A stretch of DNA of 64,000 nt, from contig JASLKG010000003.1 of NCBI GenBank assembly GCA_030747695.1, positions 105,757 to 169,756 of the forward strand, written 5' to 3'. The stretch comes from Candidatus Poseidoniaceae archaeon. GTDB lineage: Archaea > Thermoplasmatota > Poseidoniia > Poseidoniales > Poseidoniaceae. The notes beneath the pieces are model-generated. The model was not told the DNA's origin. It worked only from the letters and a program-made list of their open reading frames with translations, and ran no database searches. Shown one piece after another: positions 1 to 7,495 of the stretch (within the stretch, counting starts at the first letter, position 1; each line of letters opens with the position of its first letter). The position numbers and the translations under genes are program-made.

Positions 1-57
1 CGAATCTTGAGCATTTCTTCAAGGTATGTTGAAACGATAAACACGTTTAGTATAATC

Positions 58-795
58 ATGGGCAGAGAATTTCGTCGAGATCATCTGCCTTTTGAGATGC
101 CTAAAAGAGCATATTCATTGAGCCAACAATGGCGTTATTTGAGTTTCATGCATTGGGAAATAGATCCCGAAAAGTTAGCAAATCACCTTCCTGATGGACT
201 TGAATTGGATTTGTTTGATGGTAAAGCTTATGTTGGTACAATACCATTTTTGATGAAAGGGGTAAGACCTAGGCTATTACCATCAGTGTATGGGATTTCT
301 ACATTTCCTGAATTTAATGTTAGGACATACGTAACAAAAAATGGAAAACCAGGAGTTTTCTTTTTGACATTAGATGCTGAAAGTAGGGTTACTTGTGCTT
401 ATGCCCCAAAATTTTACGGCTTACCCTACCGATATTCCAAATGCAAATTAGAGATATCAAAAAACCAATACAAATGGAATTCAAAACGACCTGATGACGA
501 GATTTCATTACAAGGAAAGAGTGTACCTATTGGTCCGATAATGCAAGCAGAACATGGAACATTAGAATATTTTTTATTCGAAAGATATTGCCTATATGTT
601 GAACATAAAGGCTCGTTGAAAATGGCTTATACATTACATAATCCTTGGAAGTTTCAAGTTGCAGAAGCCGAAATTAGTTCGAATTCATTAACAGAATCCT
701 TTAATCTCGGCATAGAGAATCCTTTGAAACCAGATTATGTGCACGTTTCTGAAGGTGTTCATGTTCGAACTTGGTCAGTAGAGTTAGTGGAGTGA
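58..795 (+). CDS. DUF2071 (YqjF-like) family protein
   Basis: Resembles the DUF2071/YqjF family (COG3361), whose biochemical role is not established. The sequence shows the family's opening pattern: an early Trp-rich stretch (QQWRYLSFMHWEID), then a segment reading LPDGLELDLFDGKAYVGTIPF, then a block with LDAESRVTCAYAPKFYGLPY. The reading frame is open to a TTG at position 7 and perhaps beyond the window edge, but ATG 58 (MGREFRRDHLP) gives a normal family length of 245 residues. No signal peptide or membrane segment is seen. It ends 4 bases before the downstream DCC-family gene, so the two are probably co-transcribed; that pairing suggests a shared but unknown redox or lipid-related task. 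Family assignment is from memory of conserved motifs. Confidence 0.8.
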   Translation: MGREFRRDHLPFEMPKRAYSLSQQWRYLSFMHWEIDPEKLANHLPDGLELDLFDGKAYVGTIPFLMKGVRPRLLPSVYGISTFPEFNVRTYVTKNGKPGVFFLTLDAESRVTCAYAPKFYGLPYRYSKCKLEISKNQYKWNSKRPDDEISLQGKSVPIGPIMQAEHGTLEYFLFERYCLYVEHKGSLKMAYTLHNPWKFQVAEAEISSNSLTESFNLGIENPLKPDYVHVSEGVHVRTWSVELVE

Positions 796-799
796 TAAA

Positions 800-1186
800 A
801 TGTCTAATGATCGAGATTATTTGTTACTAGATGGCGATTGTGGGTTGTGTCACCGACTTGCAACATTTATCGACAAAAGGCTAGCAAAAGGAATAGATCT
901 TGGATATAGGCCAATCTTGTCAGATGATGCACAGATAATGATAACAAAACTACCCAAGAAGCAACAAGATGCCGATTCAGTTTACTTGATTAGAAATGGC
1001 AAATCATACATTAGATCAGCAGCAGGAATTCGTTGCTTGTTATACATGAGATGGTATTATTCTATGTGGTTTCCAGTGTTTTGGTTGGTACCATTGCCTT
1101 TGCGAGACATTGTCTACCGATTGATTGCAAAATACCGACACAAGATATTCGAAAAACCGAAAATTTGTTTATTTAGGATTGATTAG
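800..1186 (+). CDS. DCC-family thiol-disulfide oxidoreductase (DUF393)
   Basis: A 128-residue protein with the diagnostic N-terminal DGDCGLC motif (about residues 11-17), a CxxC pair in the DCC (DUF393/YuxK) family, proposed to act in thiol-disulfide exchange. Typical length is 120-150 residues, so it is complete. The C-terminal part has the family's hydrophobic/aromatic stretch (MRWYYSMWFPVFWLVPLPL) followed by a basic tail. It starts 4 bases after the DUF2071 gene, consistent with an operon, and its last 4 bases overlap the convergent methyltransferase gene. The oxidoreductase role is family knowledge; the substrate is unknown. Confidence 0.85.
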   Translation: MSNDRDYLLLDGDCGLCHRLATFIDKRLAKGIDLGYRPILSDDAQIMITKLPKKQQDADSVYLIRNGKSYIRSAAGIRCLLYMRWYYSMWFPVFWLVPLPLRDIVYRLIAKYRHKIFEKPKICLFRID

Positions 1187-1860
1187 AGATTTTTCCATAC
1201 GGAACAGTATCTTAGTATATTTTCTTCGTCTCCGTCTAATCTTTTGCAATAGTATTGAATTTCCTTGAGGTTTTGACCAATTGATTGAATAAACAATCTA
1301 TCAAGTGGCCAAGGTGGCCCATCTACATCTTCACCAAACTCATCAATTCTTCCAATACAGATAAGATGTCCATCTTGTGAGACAAATTTCGCCAAATTTG
1401 GAGCAGCATTAATGCGTATATTTTCAGGTATTGCTTGTAATATATGCACTTCGACAACTAGATCAAATTTATTGAACCATTTTTCAGGTGGAGAGGTTAA
1501 ATCTGCTACTTGCCAATCAATATTCAATTCAGAATAGATTTTTTTTGCCCACTCAATTGCACTAGGGGACAAATCGAAAGCTGTAACTCTCCATCCCATA
1601 TTTGTCAGATAAGCAGCATCCTCTCCTAATCCACATCCAACAACAAGGGCATTGCCTACTTGATGTTCTGAGTTAATCCATTCCTTTAGGAAGGGATTTA
1701 CATCACCCTTAGACCATGGTATCCATTCATTATCTCCATTAGCATGTTCATATAATGTTTCAAACCAAGAAAGAGGGTTTTCCGAATCACTAGCAGCGTC
1801 AGAGAATTTCTTTAGCTGTTTGCGGATTCTGTCCATGTAGTGCTGAGGAAGTTTAGACAC
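1183..1860 (-). CDS. class I SAM-dependent methyltransferase (TPMT-like)
   Basis: A 225-residue Rossmann-fold methyltransferase. Motif I is visible as VVGCGLGEDAAYL, followed about 20 residues later by the acidic end of strand 2 (VTAFDLSPSAIEWAKK) and a motif-IV-like DLVVEVHILQAIP. The FDLSPSAIE wording and the upstream PW-rich segment resemble thiopurine S-methyltransferase/TehB-like small-molecule methyltransferases. The annotated start is GTG 1860 (MSKLPQHY); ATG 1836 is an alternative. It lies 28 bases downstream of the GST-like gene on the same strand and converges on the DCC-family gene. The substrate cannot be read from the sequence. Confidence 0.8.
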   Translation of the reverse strand: MSKLPQHYMDRIRKQLKKFSDAASDSENPLSWFETLYEHANGDNEWIPWSKGDVNPFLKEWINSEHQVGNALVVGCGLGEDAAYLTNMGWRVTAFDLSPSAIEWAKKIYSELNIDWQVADLTSPPEKWFNKFDLVVEVHILQAIPENIRINAAPNLAKFVSQDGHLICIGRIDEFGEDVDGPPWPLDRLFIQSIGQNLKEIQYYCKRLDGDEENILRYCSVWKNL

Positions 1861-1888
1861 GAGTAACTTGTGGTCATATGCAAAGCAA

Positions 1889-2449
1889 TTATTCTTTCCA
1901 TAAGTCGAATTTAATCATACACTTTGCAAACTCTTTACTTTCAAGATTTGTTGAAAGCCATTCATGCACTTTTTCCCAATTCTGAGAGTCAAACCATTCT
2001 CTATTGTGGTTTGCGAATTGCCTTACAAAGGGGAATATCGCATCACTTAAATGTCCCTTTGGTATTTCATTATTTAGTGATTTAATAAATTCAGATGCCT
2101 TATTTCTATGTTCTAAAGGATCGACATTTTCATAACGATTTGGATATTTATAGCGATCCAAATGAAATTTAAATTCATCATCATTATTGCTAATCCATAA
2201 TTTTTCATTTTCTGTCAAATTCCAATTTAGAATATACTGCATAATATCAAGACTTTCTTCAATTACCGTACCATCTTCTAGTAGCATTACAGGAACAGTT
2301 CCTTTTGGTGAAATTTCTAACATATGAGCAGGCCTATCTCGTAAAATTACTTCGCGATGTTCATATTCAAAATTGGTACGAACAATTGCCATTCTAGCAC
2401 GCATTGCGTAAGGGCAGCGACGAAATGAATACAATATGGGGACCTTCAT
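1889..2449 (-). CDS. glutathione S-transferase-like protein
   Basis: N-terminal thioredoxin-fold GST domain: MKVPILYSFRRCPYAMRARMAI carries the CPYAMRAR pattern, followed by the cis-proline loop (SPKGTVPVMLLEDG) and the ESLDIMQYI helix that normally contacts glutathione. The C-terminal half (about residues 90-186) is helical as in GSTs. ATG 2449 is chosen because it forms an ATGA overlap with the trhO stop codon, implying translational coupling; an ATG 30 bases upstream would lie inside trhO. Most archaea lack glutathione, so the real thiol partner is uncertain. The role could be a glutaredoxin-like reductase rather than a conjugating enzyme. Confidence 0.75.
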   Translation of the reverse strand: MKVPILYSFRRCPYAMRARMAIVRTNFEYEHREVILRDRPAHMLEISPKGTVPVMLLEDGTVIEESLDIMQYILNWNLTENEKLWISNNDDEFKFHLDRYKYPNRYENVDPLEHRNKASEFIKSLNNEIPKGHLSDAIFPFVRQFANHNREWFDSQNWEKVHEWLSTNLESKEFAKCMIKFDLWKE

Positions 2450-3261
2450 GCCTTTGCCTCTACACAATAAGGGCAACATTTCCCTCGGATGTAATCAGGG
2501 CTACTTACTTCTTCAAAGGTTAATGGCTCTCTGCAAGCCCAGCAAACTTCGGAATCGGTTTCTGATAAATCTCCTTTAACTCCAACTCGTCTATCAAAAA
2601 CGAAGCATTCACCATTCCAATGAGCCCCTCCAGTTTCTTCAAAATAGTTCAGTATGCCACCGTTAATCTGGTAAACTTCTTGAAATCCTTGATTTAACAT
2701 TACAACACTTGCTTTTTCACAACGAATCCCTCCAGTACAAAATATCACTACTGGTTTATCTTTCGGAATTTCAGATTGCGCTACTGCATCAGGAAACCCA
2801 CGGAATGTTTGTATGTCAAAATCAACAGCTCCTTCAAAGGTTCCCATTCTTATTTCATAATCATTTCTCGTATCCAATATTGTGATATCTTTTCCTTCAT
2901 CTAACCATCTTTTGAATTGTTTTGGCTCGATTGAATCTCCAGTAAATTCATGAGGTTTTACACTTGGATCACCCATTGATATAATTTCTTTTTTGAGACG
3001 CACATTCATTCTGCGAAATGCACATTCATTTGACTCAGAATATTTAATCCAGATATCAGAAAAGCGTACATCCTCACGTATATGTTTGACGAATAAATCA
3101 ATGTTTTCTCTGGGCGCAGATAAGAAGATGTTGATACCTTCAGGCGACAGTAAGATTGTACCAAAAATACCATTAGAATCACAAAATTCCTTCAGAGGAT
3201 TTCTTAAATCTTCAAAATCAGGCATACTGAAAAATTTGTAAGCAGATATATTTGTCCACAT
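2446..3261 (-). CDS. trhO: tRNA uridine(34) hydroxylase TrhO (YceA), rhodanese family
   Basis: TrhO catalyses oxygen-dependent 5-hydroxylation of U34 in tRNA anticodons, the first step to cmo5U/mo5U (family knowledge). The 271-residue product shows the N-terminal acylphosphatase-like part with the SPEGIN motif, then a rhodanese domain with catalytic loop FCTGGIRCEKAS, and a C-terminal Cys cluster (CWAC...CCPYC) suggesting metal binding. ATG 3261 is preferred over GTG 3270 because AGGTGA, overlapping the cupin stop, sits 5 bases before it. It ends in an ATGA overlap with the GST-like gene. Length and motifs match YceA closely. Confidence 0.92.
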   Translation of the reverse strand: MWTNISAYKFFSMPDFEDLRNPLKEFCDSNGIFGTILLSPEGINIFLSAPRENIDLFVKHIREDVRFSDIWIKYSESNECAFRRMNVRLKKEIISMGDPSVKPHEFTGDSIEPKQFKRWLDEGKDITILDTRNDYEIRMGTFEGAVDFDIQTFRGFPDAVAQSEIPKDKPVVIFCTGGIRCEKASVVMLNQGFQEVYQINGGILNYFEETGGAHWNGECFVFDRRVGVKGDLSETDSEVCWACREPLTFEEVSSPDYIRGKCCPYCVEAKA

Positions 3262-3270
3262 CAATTTCAC

Positions 3271-3597
3271 CTAAGCAGCCTTTACACCTTCTGGCCACAA
3301 AACTAGAATTAGTGTCTGACCTCTTGTTCTTGGAGTGTGTGTAGTTTCTCTATCCATCCAAACAATTGAACCTTCTGGATATGTTCCATCTTCATCCCAC
3401 ACTTCACCTTCCAGTACAATGTACACTTCTCCACCAGGATGACTGTGTGGCATGAATGCATCAATGTCTACATCACTTATTACATCATATAGTACGAGTG
3501 AAGTAGAATCTTCTCTTGCAAGCCTTCCTAAACGTACACCTGTGCCAAAATCCTTCCATTTTACATTAGCATCAATCCACTCACGATCGATACTCAT
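3271..3597 (-). CDS. cupin-domain protein (ChrR-like)
   Basis: A 108-residue single cupin. The two cupin motifs are visible: MPHSHPGGEVYIVLEGEVWDE (metal-binding His/His/Glu) and the downstream GSIVWMDRETTHTPRT with the last His. The wording EGEVWDEDGTYPEGS matches the C-terminal cupin of anti-sigma factor ChrR and stand-alone relatives that bind a metal. The start is ATG 3597 (MSIDREWID); an in-frame ATG at 3633 adds a stretch unlike the family. The stop codon nearly touches trhO, so the cupin heads a four-gene minus-strand operon (cupin, trhO, GST-like, methyltransferase). The substrate is unknown. Confidence 0.8.
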   Translation of the reverse strand: MSIDREWIDANVKWKDFGTGVRLGRLAREDSTSLVLYDVISDVDIDAFMPHSHPGGEVYIVLEGEVWDEDGTYPEGSIVWMDRETTHTPRTRGQTLILVLWPEGVKAA

Positions 3598-3708
3598 GGT
3601 GAGCCAATCAGATAGTCCGTGCCAGAAGGGCATATGTCACCCCGAAGTATATCGGAGGCATGAACCCTGCGGCCTTTAATTGAAAAAGGAAAAGCCCCAA
3701 GACGACTC

Positions 3709-4509
3709 GTGACGCAGCCTCTTGACTTCGCCCAATTTCCTCCAAATGATGTTTGGGATGCATATATTTGGTTCCTATTTGTTCCAATGATTATGCGATT
3801 AATATTGTTGCTGAAGCCATTTTTGAGTGTCACCAAACAACTATCTCCCCACGGTGGATGGATTTTCAAAAGACTCAAAGAATTACCAGTAAGAGGATTC
3901 ACATTGCTAGCGTTAAATGAGATTTTAGCATTTTTCTTACCGATGCTATTGGTAATAATTTTTAGAGTCATAATTGATCCCTTGGGATGGGGATCCTGGG
4001 ACGAAACAAATTATTTTGGATTAACTTGGATAATTCTTTTTGCTGGGATATGGATATTCTTTGATTTCTGGCGTATAATTAGAGTACGCCGGATGCTTAT
4101 GGCAATTGAAAAACAAAATATTGATCGATTGAAAAAAGTTGCAGATGCTGGATTAAAAGCGAGAGGCCTTTTGAGAAGGTTTGCGAAAAAAGAGGAACCA
4201 GAAAAACAAGATGGAGTGACAAAATCTGTAGCCAAAAATTCATTCAAAACTTGGGCTTTGATGGCATTAAAGGCAAGGAAATTTACTCCCGCAGGATTAG
4301 TTAGTGCTGTAGCTACAGGCGCTGCAATAGAAGTTGCACGTAGAGGAGCTGGAAAGGTATCAGACTATATCGATGAAAAAATGCAAGAAGAATTTGAGAA
4401 ATTAACTATTGCAAACTCAAAAACCCTCCTTTGGTTATTTTTGAGAGACTTGGCTATGGGTATTGCACCGTTGGTAATACTTTGGCTAATCCCACTAAGT
4501 TATGTTTGA
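3709..4509 (+). CDS. hypothetical multi-pass membrane protein
   Basis: Not recognised as a named family. The 266-residue product has about four hydrophobic segments: near residues 20-40, 65-85, 97-117 and a final one at the extreme C-terminus (LAMGIAPLVILWLIPL). Between the third and fourth lies a long basic cytosolic-looking region (about residues 120-240) rich in Lys/Arg and Ala, including KARKFTPAGLVSAVATGAAIE. The start is GTG 3709; no strong Shine-Dalgarno is seen. It is divergent from the cupin operon, with about 110 bases between starts, and 44 bases upstream of phosphoglycerate mutase. Function is unknown. Confidence 0.7.
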   Translation: MTQPLDFAQFPPNDVWDAYIWFLFVPMIMRLILLLKPFLSVTKQLSPHGGWIFKRLKELPVRGFTLLALNEILAFFLPMLLVIIFRVIIDPLGWGSWDETNYFGLTWIILFAGIWIFFDFWRIIRVRRMLMAIEKQNIDRLKKVADAGLKARGLLRRFAKKEEPEKQDGVTKSVAKNSFKTWALMALKARKFTPAGLVSAVATGAAIEVARRGAGKVSDYIDEKMQEEFEKLTIANSKTLLWLFLRDLAMGIAPLVILWLIPLSYV

Positions 4510-4552
4510 ACAATGTTGAAGGGGGGGATGCTCGCCCCTGAGGTTGAGAGAC

Positions 4553-5245
4553 ATGGCTCTTCTCATACTCATGCGACACGGGCAGTCAATGTGGAATGCT
4601 GCCAATCTGTTTACAGGATGGGTAGATGTACCTTTGACAGAAAAGGGCATTAATGAAGCAATAGAAGGCGGTAAAGAAATTGCGGATTTACCAATAGATG
4701 AGGTACACGTATCTACATTGATAAGAGCACAAATGACTGCAATGATTGCCCTTTCACAAAGATCTGATGGTAAGTTTCCGATTTTTAATTATTCATCGAT
4801 AGATAACCAAATGAGTGATAATGAATCTCGAATGGCACAGTGGGCCCAATCAAAGAAAGAAGTTGAGAATTCGGTCCCAGTCCATGTGTCTTGGAAACTT
4901 AATGAAAGAATGTATGGCGACTTACAAGGATTAAATAAGCAGGAAACCAGAGAGAAGTATGGTGATGAACAAGTCCACATTTGGAGGCGTTCTTATGATA
5001 TTCCACCTCCTAATGGTGAATCATTAGAGATGACAGCCAAACGAACAATTCCTTATCTCGAAGAACAAATAATGCCGGCACTTATAGAAGGCAAGAATAT
5101 CTTTGTTGCAGCACATGGAAATAGTCTTAGATCAATTGTAATGAGTATTGAGAATCTTTCTCCAAAAGAGGTAGTAGGATTAGAAATTCCAACTGGTGAG
5201 CCAATAATCTATGAATGGTCAGAGAATGGCTGGCAACGAAAATGA
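4553..5245 (+). CDS. gpmA: 2,3-bisphosphoglycerate-dependent phosphoglycerate mutase
   Basis: Interconverts 3- and 2-phosphoglycerate in glycolysis/gluconeogenesis through a phosphohistidine. The N-terminus reads LILMRHGQSMWN, giving the catalytic RHG motif, followed by FTGWVDVPLTEKG and LNERMYGDLQGLNK, all typical of dPGM, and the second catalytic His in VAAHGNSLRSI near the C-terminus. The length of 230 residues is normal. ATG 4553 is preferred over TTG 4544 because it places the RHG loop at the usual distance from the N-terminus. Many archaea use the cofactor-independent enzyme instead, so this bacterial-type mutase may be an old acquisition. Confidence 0.9.
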   Translation: MALLILMRHGQSMWNAANLFTGWVDVPLTEKGINEAIEGGKEIADLPIDEVHVSTLIRAQMTAMIALSQRSDGKFPIFNYSSIDNQMSDNESRMAQWAQSKKEVENSVPVHVSWKLNERMYGDLQGLNKQETREKYGDEQVHIWRRSYDIPPPNGESLEMTAKRTIPYLEEQIMPALIEGKNIFVAAHGNSLRSIVMSIENLSPKEVVGLEIPTGEPIIYEWSENGWQRK

Positions 5246-5273
5246 ATCTCTCTGGAATTATTGGTGATTCAAA

Positions 5274-5690
5274 ATGTCAAATTTAAAATGGCAATGGATG
5301 CCAATGTTTTATCTTTCATGTTTGCTGTTATTAAATGTAATAAGTACCCCTTGGGCGATTTCTCAAATGCCTGATGAGTGCCCTGAAGAATCTAGAAATT
5401 GTGCACACGTTGTTATTGAATTAGATGTTTCAGATGAAGAATTAAATGATGCTATACGAGAATGGGCCAGAGATAGATCATTTACCACAACTTATTCAGA
5501 AGGACATGTTATTGATCGGACATTGTTAATGCAATTTCCTGATGATTTACTGTATGAAAATAGATGTGGTACAGTAGAATTACACAGTCAATCTAGGCTT
5601 GGTATCGGAGATCTAGGCGTGAATAATAACCGATTAGAGAATTTGATAGAGTTTCTTGAGAATTTTGATTGGAAATCAACTTGTCAATAA
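5274..5690 (+). CDS. secreted DUF1499-family protein
   Basis: A 138-residue protein with an N-terminal hydrophobic signal segment (about residues 10-30, ending near SQM) and a small globular domain. The C-terminal pattern QFPDDLLYEN followed by SQSRLGIGDLGVNNNRLENLIEFL matches DUF1499 (COG4446), where the consensus ends in SxSRxGxxDLGVNxxRI. No enzymatic function is established for the family. Four Cys residues outside the signal segment may form disulfides, fitting export. The last 7 bases overlap the convergent JAMM gene. The start ATG 5274 lies 28 bases after the mutase gene, so they may share a transcript. Confidence 0.7.
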   Translation: MSNLKWQWMPMFYLSCLLLLNVISTPWAISQMPDECPEESRNCAHVVIELDVSDEELNDAIREWARDRSFTTTYSEGHVIDRTLLMQFPDDLLYENRCGTVELHSQSRLGIGDLGVNNNRLENLIEFLENFDWKSTCQ

Positions 5691-6373
5691 GCTTCTCCAT
5701 TTTTGTCAACAAATACAACATTGACACCAAGTCCTGCTTTATGGAATGCAATTAATTCTAGAGAATGTATTCTGTGGCCGGTTGGTGCAATTCCGAGAAT
5801 ATTGCGCTTATCATTCCTCTTGAAAACTGATTTTTCTCCAATTATCCTTCTTTCTCCTTCAACATCGTCGAACCATGGTAGTGGTCCTTCAGGAGAGAAT
5901 TCAATTCCAAGGATCATATCTATTCCATCTGTGCTTTGAGCAGCATCAGCGTCGGCTTCACTAGGTATTGCTGGACAATTAGGATGAGTATGAAGCCAAT
6001 GTGTAAATCGGCCAGCTCTTGGTCCCCGGTCACTTCCAAAAATTTCGTCAGTCCATTCTTCAGGTAAATGATGAACAGAGAATTCATTTCCCCTATTAAC
6101 CATAACAGCTTCATTTATTTGGAAACCCTGCCCTGCGAATAGTTTTTGTTTCTCATTTTCACCTTTAAAATCAGTCTCAACAGATACAATATTACGTTTG
6201 TTTGAAACATCAAGCCCGACCAATATCTCATCAGGTAGCGCCTTAAATGCCCAATCTAGTATCTTTTCAAGTAAGTGTGATGGGAAGTGTATTTGGGCAA
6301 CATATTCTTCTCTTCGATTGTGAGATTCATCATTATAGATCGCGAGTGCATCAGACAACCATTCGCTCACCAT
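5684..6373 (-). CDS. JAMM/MPN-like metalloprotease-motif protein
   Basis: The middle of the protein contains a full JAMM zinc motif, H-x-H-x7-S-x2-D, as HTHPNCPAIPSEAD. A plausible upstream catalytic Glu lies in PDEILVGLD (about residues 45-55), the usual position in MPN+ domains. MPN+ proteins in archaea remove ubiquitin-like SAMP modifiers or act on sulfur-carrier conjugates; which applies here is unknown. The N-terminus (about 30 residues) is helical with no signal peptide, so the product is cytosolic. ATG 6373 is used; GTG 6388 is an alternative. Its 3' end overlaps the convergent DUF1499 gene by 7 bases, and no ubiquitin-like gene lies adjacent. Confidence 0.75.
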   Translation of the reverse strand: MVSEWLSDALAIYNDESHNRREEYVAQIHFPSHLLEKILDWAFKALPDEILVGLDVSNKRNIVSVETDFKGENEKQKLFAGQGFQINEAVMVNRGNEFSVHHLPEEWTDEIFGSDRGPRAGRFTHWLHTHPNCPAIPSEADADAAQSTDGIDMILGIEFSPEGPLPWFDDVEGERRIIGEKSVFKRNDKRNILGIAPTGHRIHSLELIAFHKAGLGVNVVFVDKNGEAY

Positions 6374-6464
6374 GTTCTTGCCAATCACTGATATTTGATG
6401 AATGAGTCGACGGTTTGACCTAATTAGGAATCTTTGAATACCACTATTGTTGCATTGCTACATA

Positions 6465-7157
6465 ATGGCGAAGAAGAAGGGCGGCTTTGGGCGATTCATT
6501 GGTGCTATAACAGGTAGCCCATATGAGCGTCTGCAAAAACAAATTGATAAAGTCGTAGCGGAAGCTGACAATGATAAGTCATTAGCACGTACACTCAAAA
6601 AATTGGTCAAAGCAATTGGTGATCAATATGAGGAAGAAAATATCGATGACGAAGAGCACGATTTGCTAATTGAGTCAATAGAAGAAGTAGATCCAAATGG
6701 GCGTACATTCAATAAATTAAATGATGACTCAGATGATTTCTATGATGGTGGAGATCTTCCTGATGCACCAACATTGAACCTTGGTAAGCGAAAGAATCTT
6801 GATGAGTTAATGAAATCTCAAGGAAATGAGTTCACAGGTTCATTCGGTAGAGATGAATTTGAGGAATACCGAAGAACAATGGCAGCAGATTTCTATGCCG
6901 AGTCCGATGATGCTGTCGCATCGGGTGATCACCAACACGAAATAAGAACACAAAATCGTGTTTTTGCTGATGCTGAAGATGGAATTGGCCAGTTGAAAAA
7001 ACAGATGGCAGAAGAAAGTGGCTTGGAAGACCCAACTTCATCTGATGAGGATGAGAATTACTACACAGACGATGATGGTGTTGAGTGGTGGAAGGATGAT
7101 GATGGCTACTGGTGGTATCGTGAACCCGGCCAAGAAGATTGGCAACCTCATGAATGA
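6465..7157 (+). CDS. hypothetical acidic protein with Trp-rich C-terminal tail
   Basis: Not recognised. The 230-residue product starts with a basic, Gly-rich segment (MAKKKGGFGRFIGAITG), continues with a helical stretch of charged residues, and becomes strongly acidic. The last 29 residues are Trp/Asp-rich (GVEWWKDDDGYWWY and further Trp) and resemble the tail of the surface protein encoded at 29639-30886. No signal peptide or membrane helix is visible, so it is probably cytosolic. ATG 6465 is chosen over an ATG 18 bases upstream because the MAKKKGG opening is a typical N-terminus. It converges on the response regulator gene with a 10-base overlap. Confidence 0.7.
   Translation: MAKKKGGFGRFIGAITGSPYERLQKQIDKVVAEADNDKSLARTLKKLVKAIGDQYEEENIDDEEHDLLIESIEEVDPNGRTFNKLNDDSDDFYDGGDLPDAPTLNLGKRKNLDELMKSQGNEFTGSFGRDEFEEYRRTMAADFYAESDDAVASGDHQHEIRTQNRVFADAEDGIGQLKKQMAEESGLEDPTSSDEDENYYTDDDGVEWWKDDDGYWWYREPGQEDWQPHE
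7068..7154 (+). other. Trp/Asp-rich tail motif (copy 1)
   Basis: The last 29 codons of the 6465-7157 gene encode a motif with pattern G-[IV]-x-W-x4-D-D-G followed by further Trp residues. A second copy ends the protein at 29639-30886. Similarity was judged by eye; the spacing differs by one or two residues in the second half. Confidence 0.5.
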
Positions 7158-7495
7158 TGAGGCCACATTTCTAATTGTGGTAGATCAAATTTGTTGATAC
7201 CAATATCTGCTCCATTATGCAACATTGAATTGTTTGCCATGCTGGCAGAACTAATTGCAATTATAGTTGTAGGGCGAGTGACCTTTGACTTGTTTAAATT
7301 TACTAGGACTTGTAGGCCTTTTGTTGGTGGCATATAATGATCTAATAACAAAACATCTGGTTTGAAATTATCAATTATGTTGAGATGATCAGTAGATTCC
7401 CAATATTGTTTGATTTCCATTTGTGAAACATCTACGCCGCCATTAATCAATAAAGCTTCAATATCTACACTATCTTCAAAGATAAGTATCTTCAC
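7148..7495 (-). CDS. stand-alone response-regulator receiver domain
   Basis: A 115-residue CheY-like receiver. It has the acidic pair (ILIFEDS), the phospho-acceptor Asp in DVLLLDHYMPPTKG, the conserved Ser/Thr after strand 4 (IIAISSAS) and the Lys of strand 5 (GINKFDLP). There is no DNA-binding or enzymatic output domain, so it must act through protein contacts or as a phosphate relay. The start is GTG 7495, forming a GTGA overlap with the stop of the upstream peptidase gene, which implies coupled translation. No histidine kinase lies in the window. Confidence 0.85.
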   Translation of the reverse strand: MKILIFEDSVDIEALLINGGVDVSQMEIKQYWESTDHLNIIDNFKPDVLLLDHYMPPTKGLQVLVNLNKSKVTRPTTIIAISSASMANNSMLHNGADIGINKFDLPQLEMWPHHS

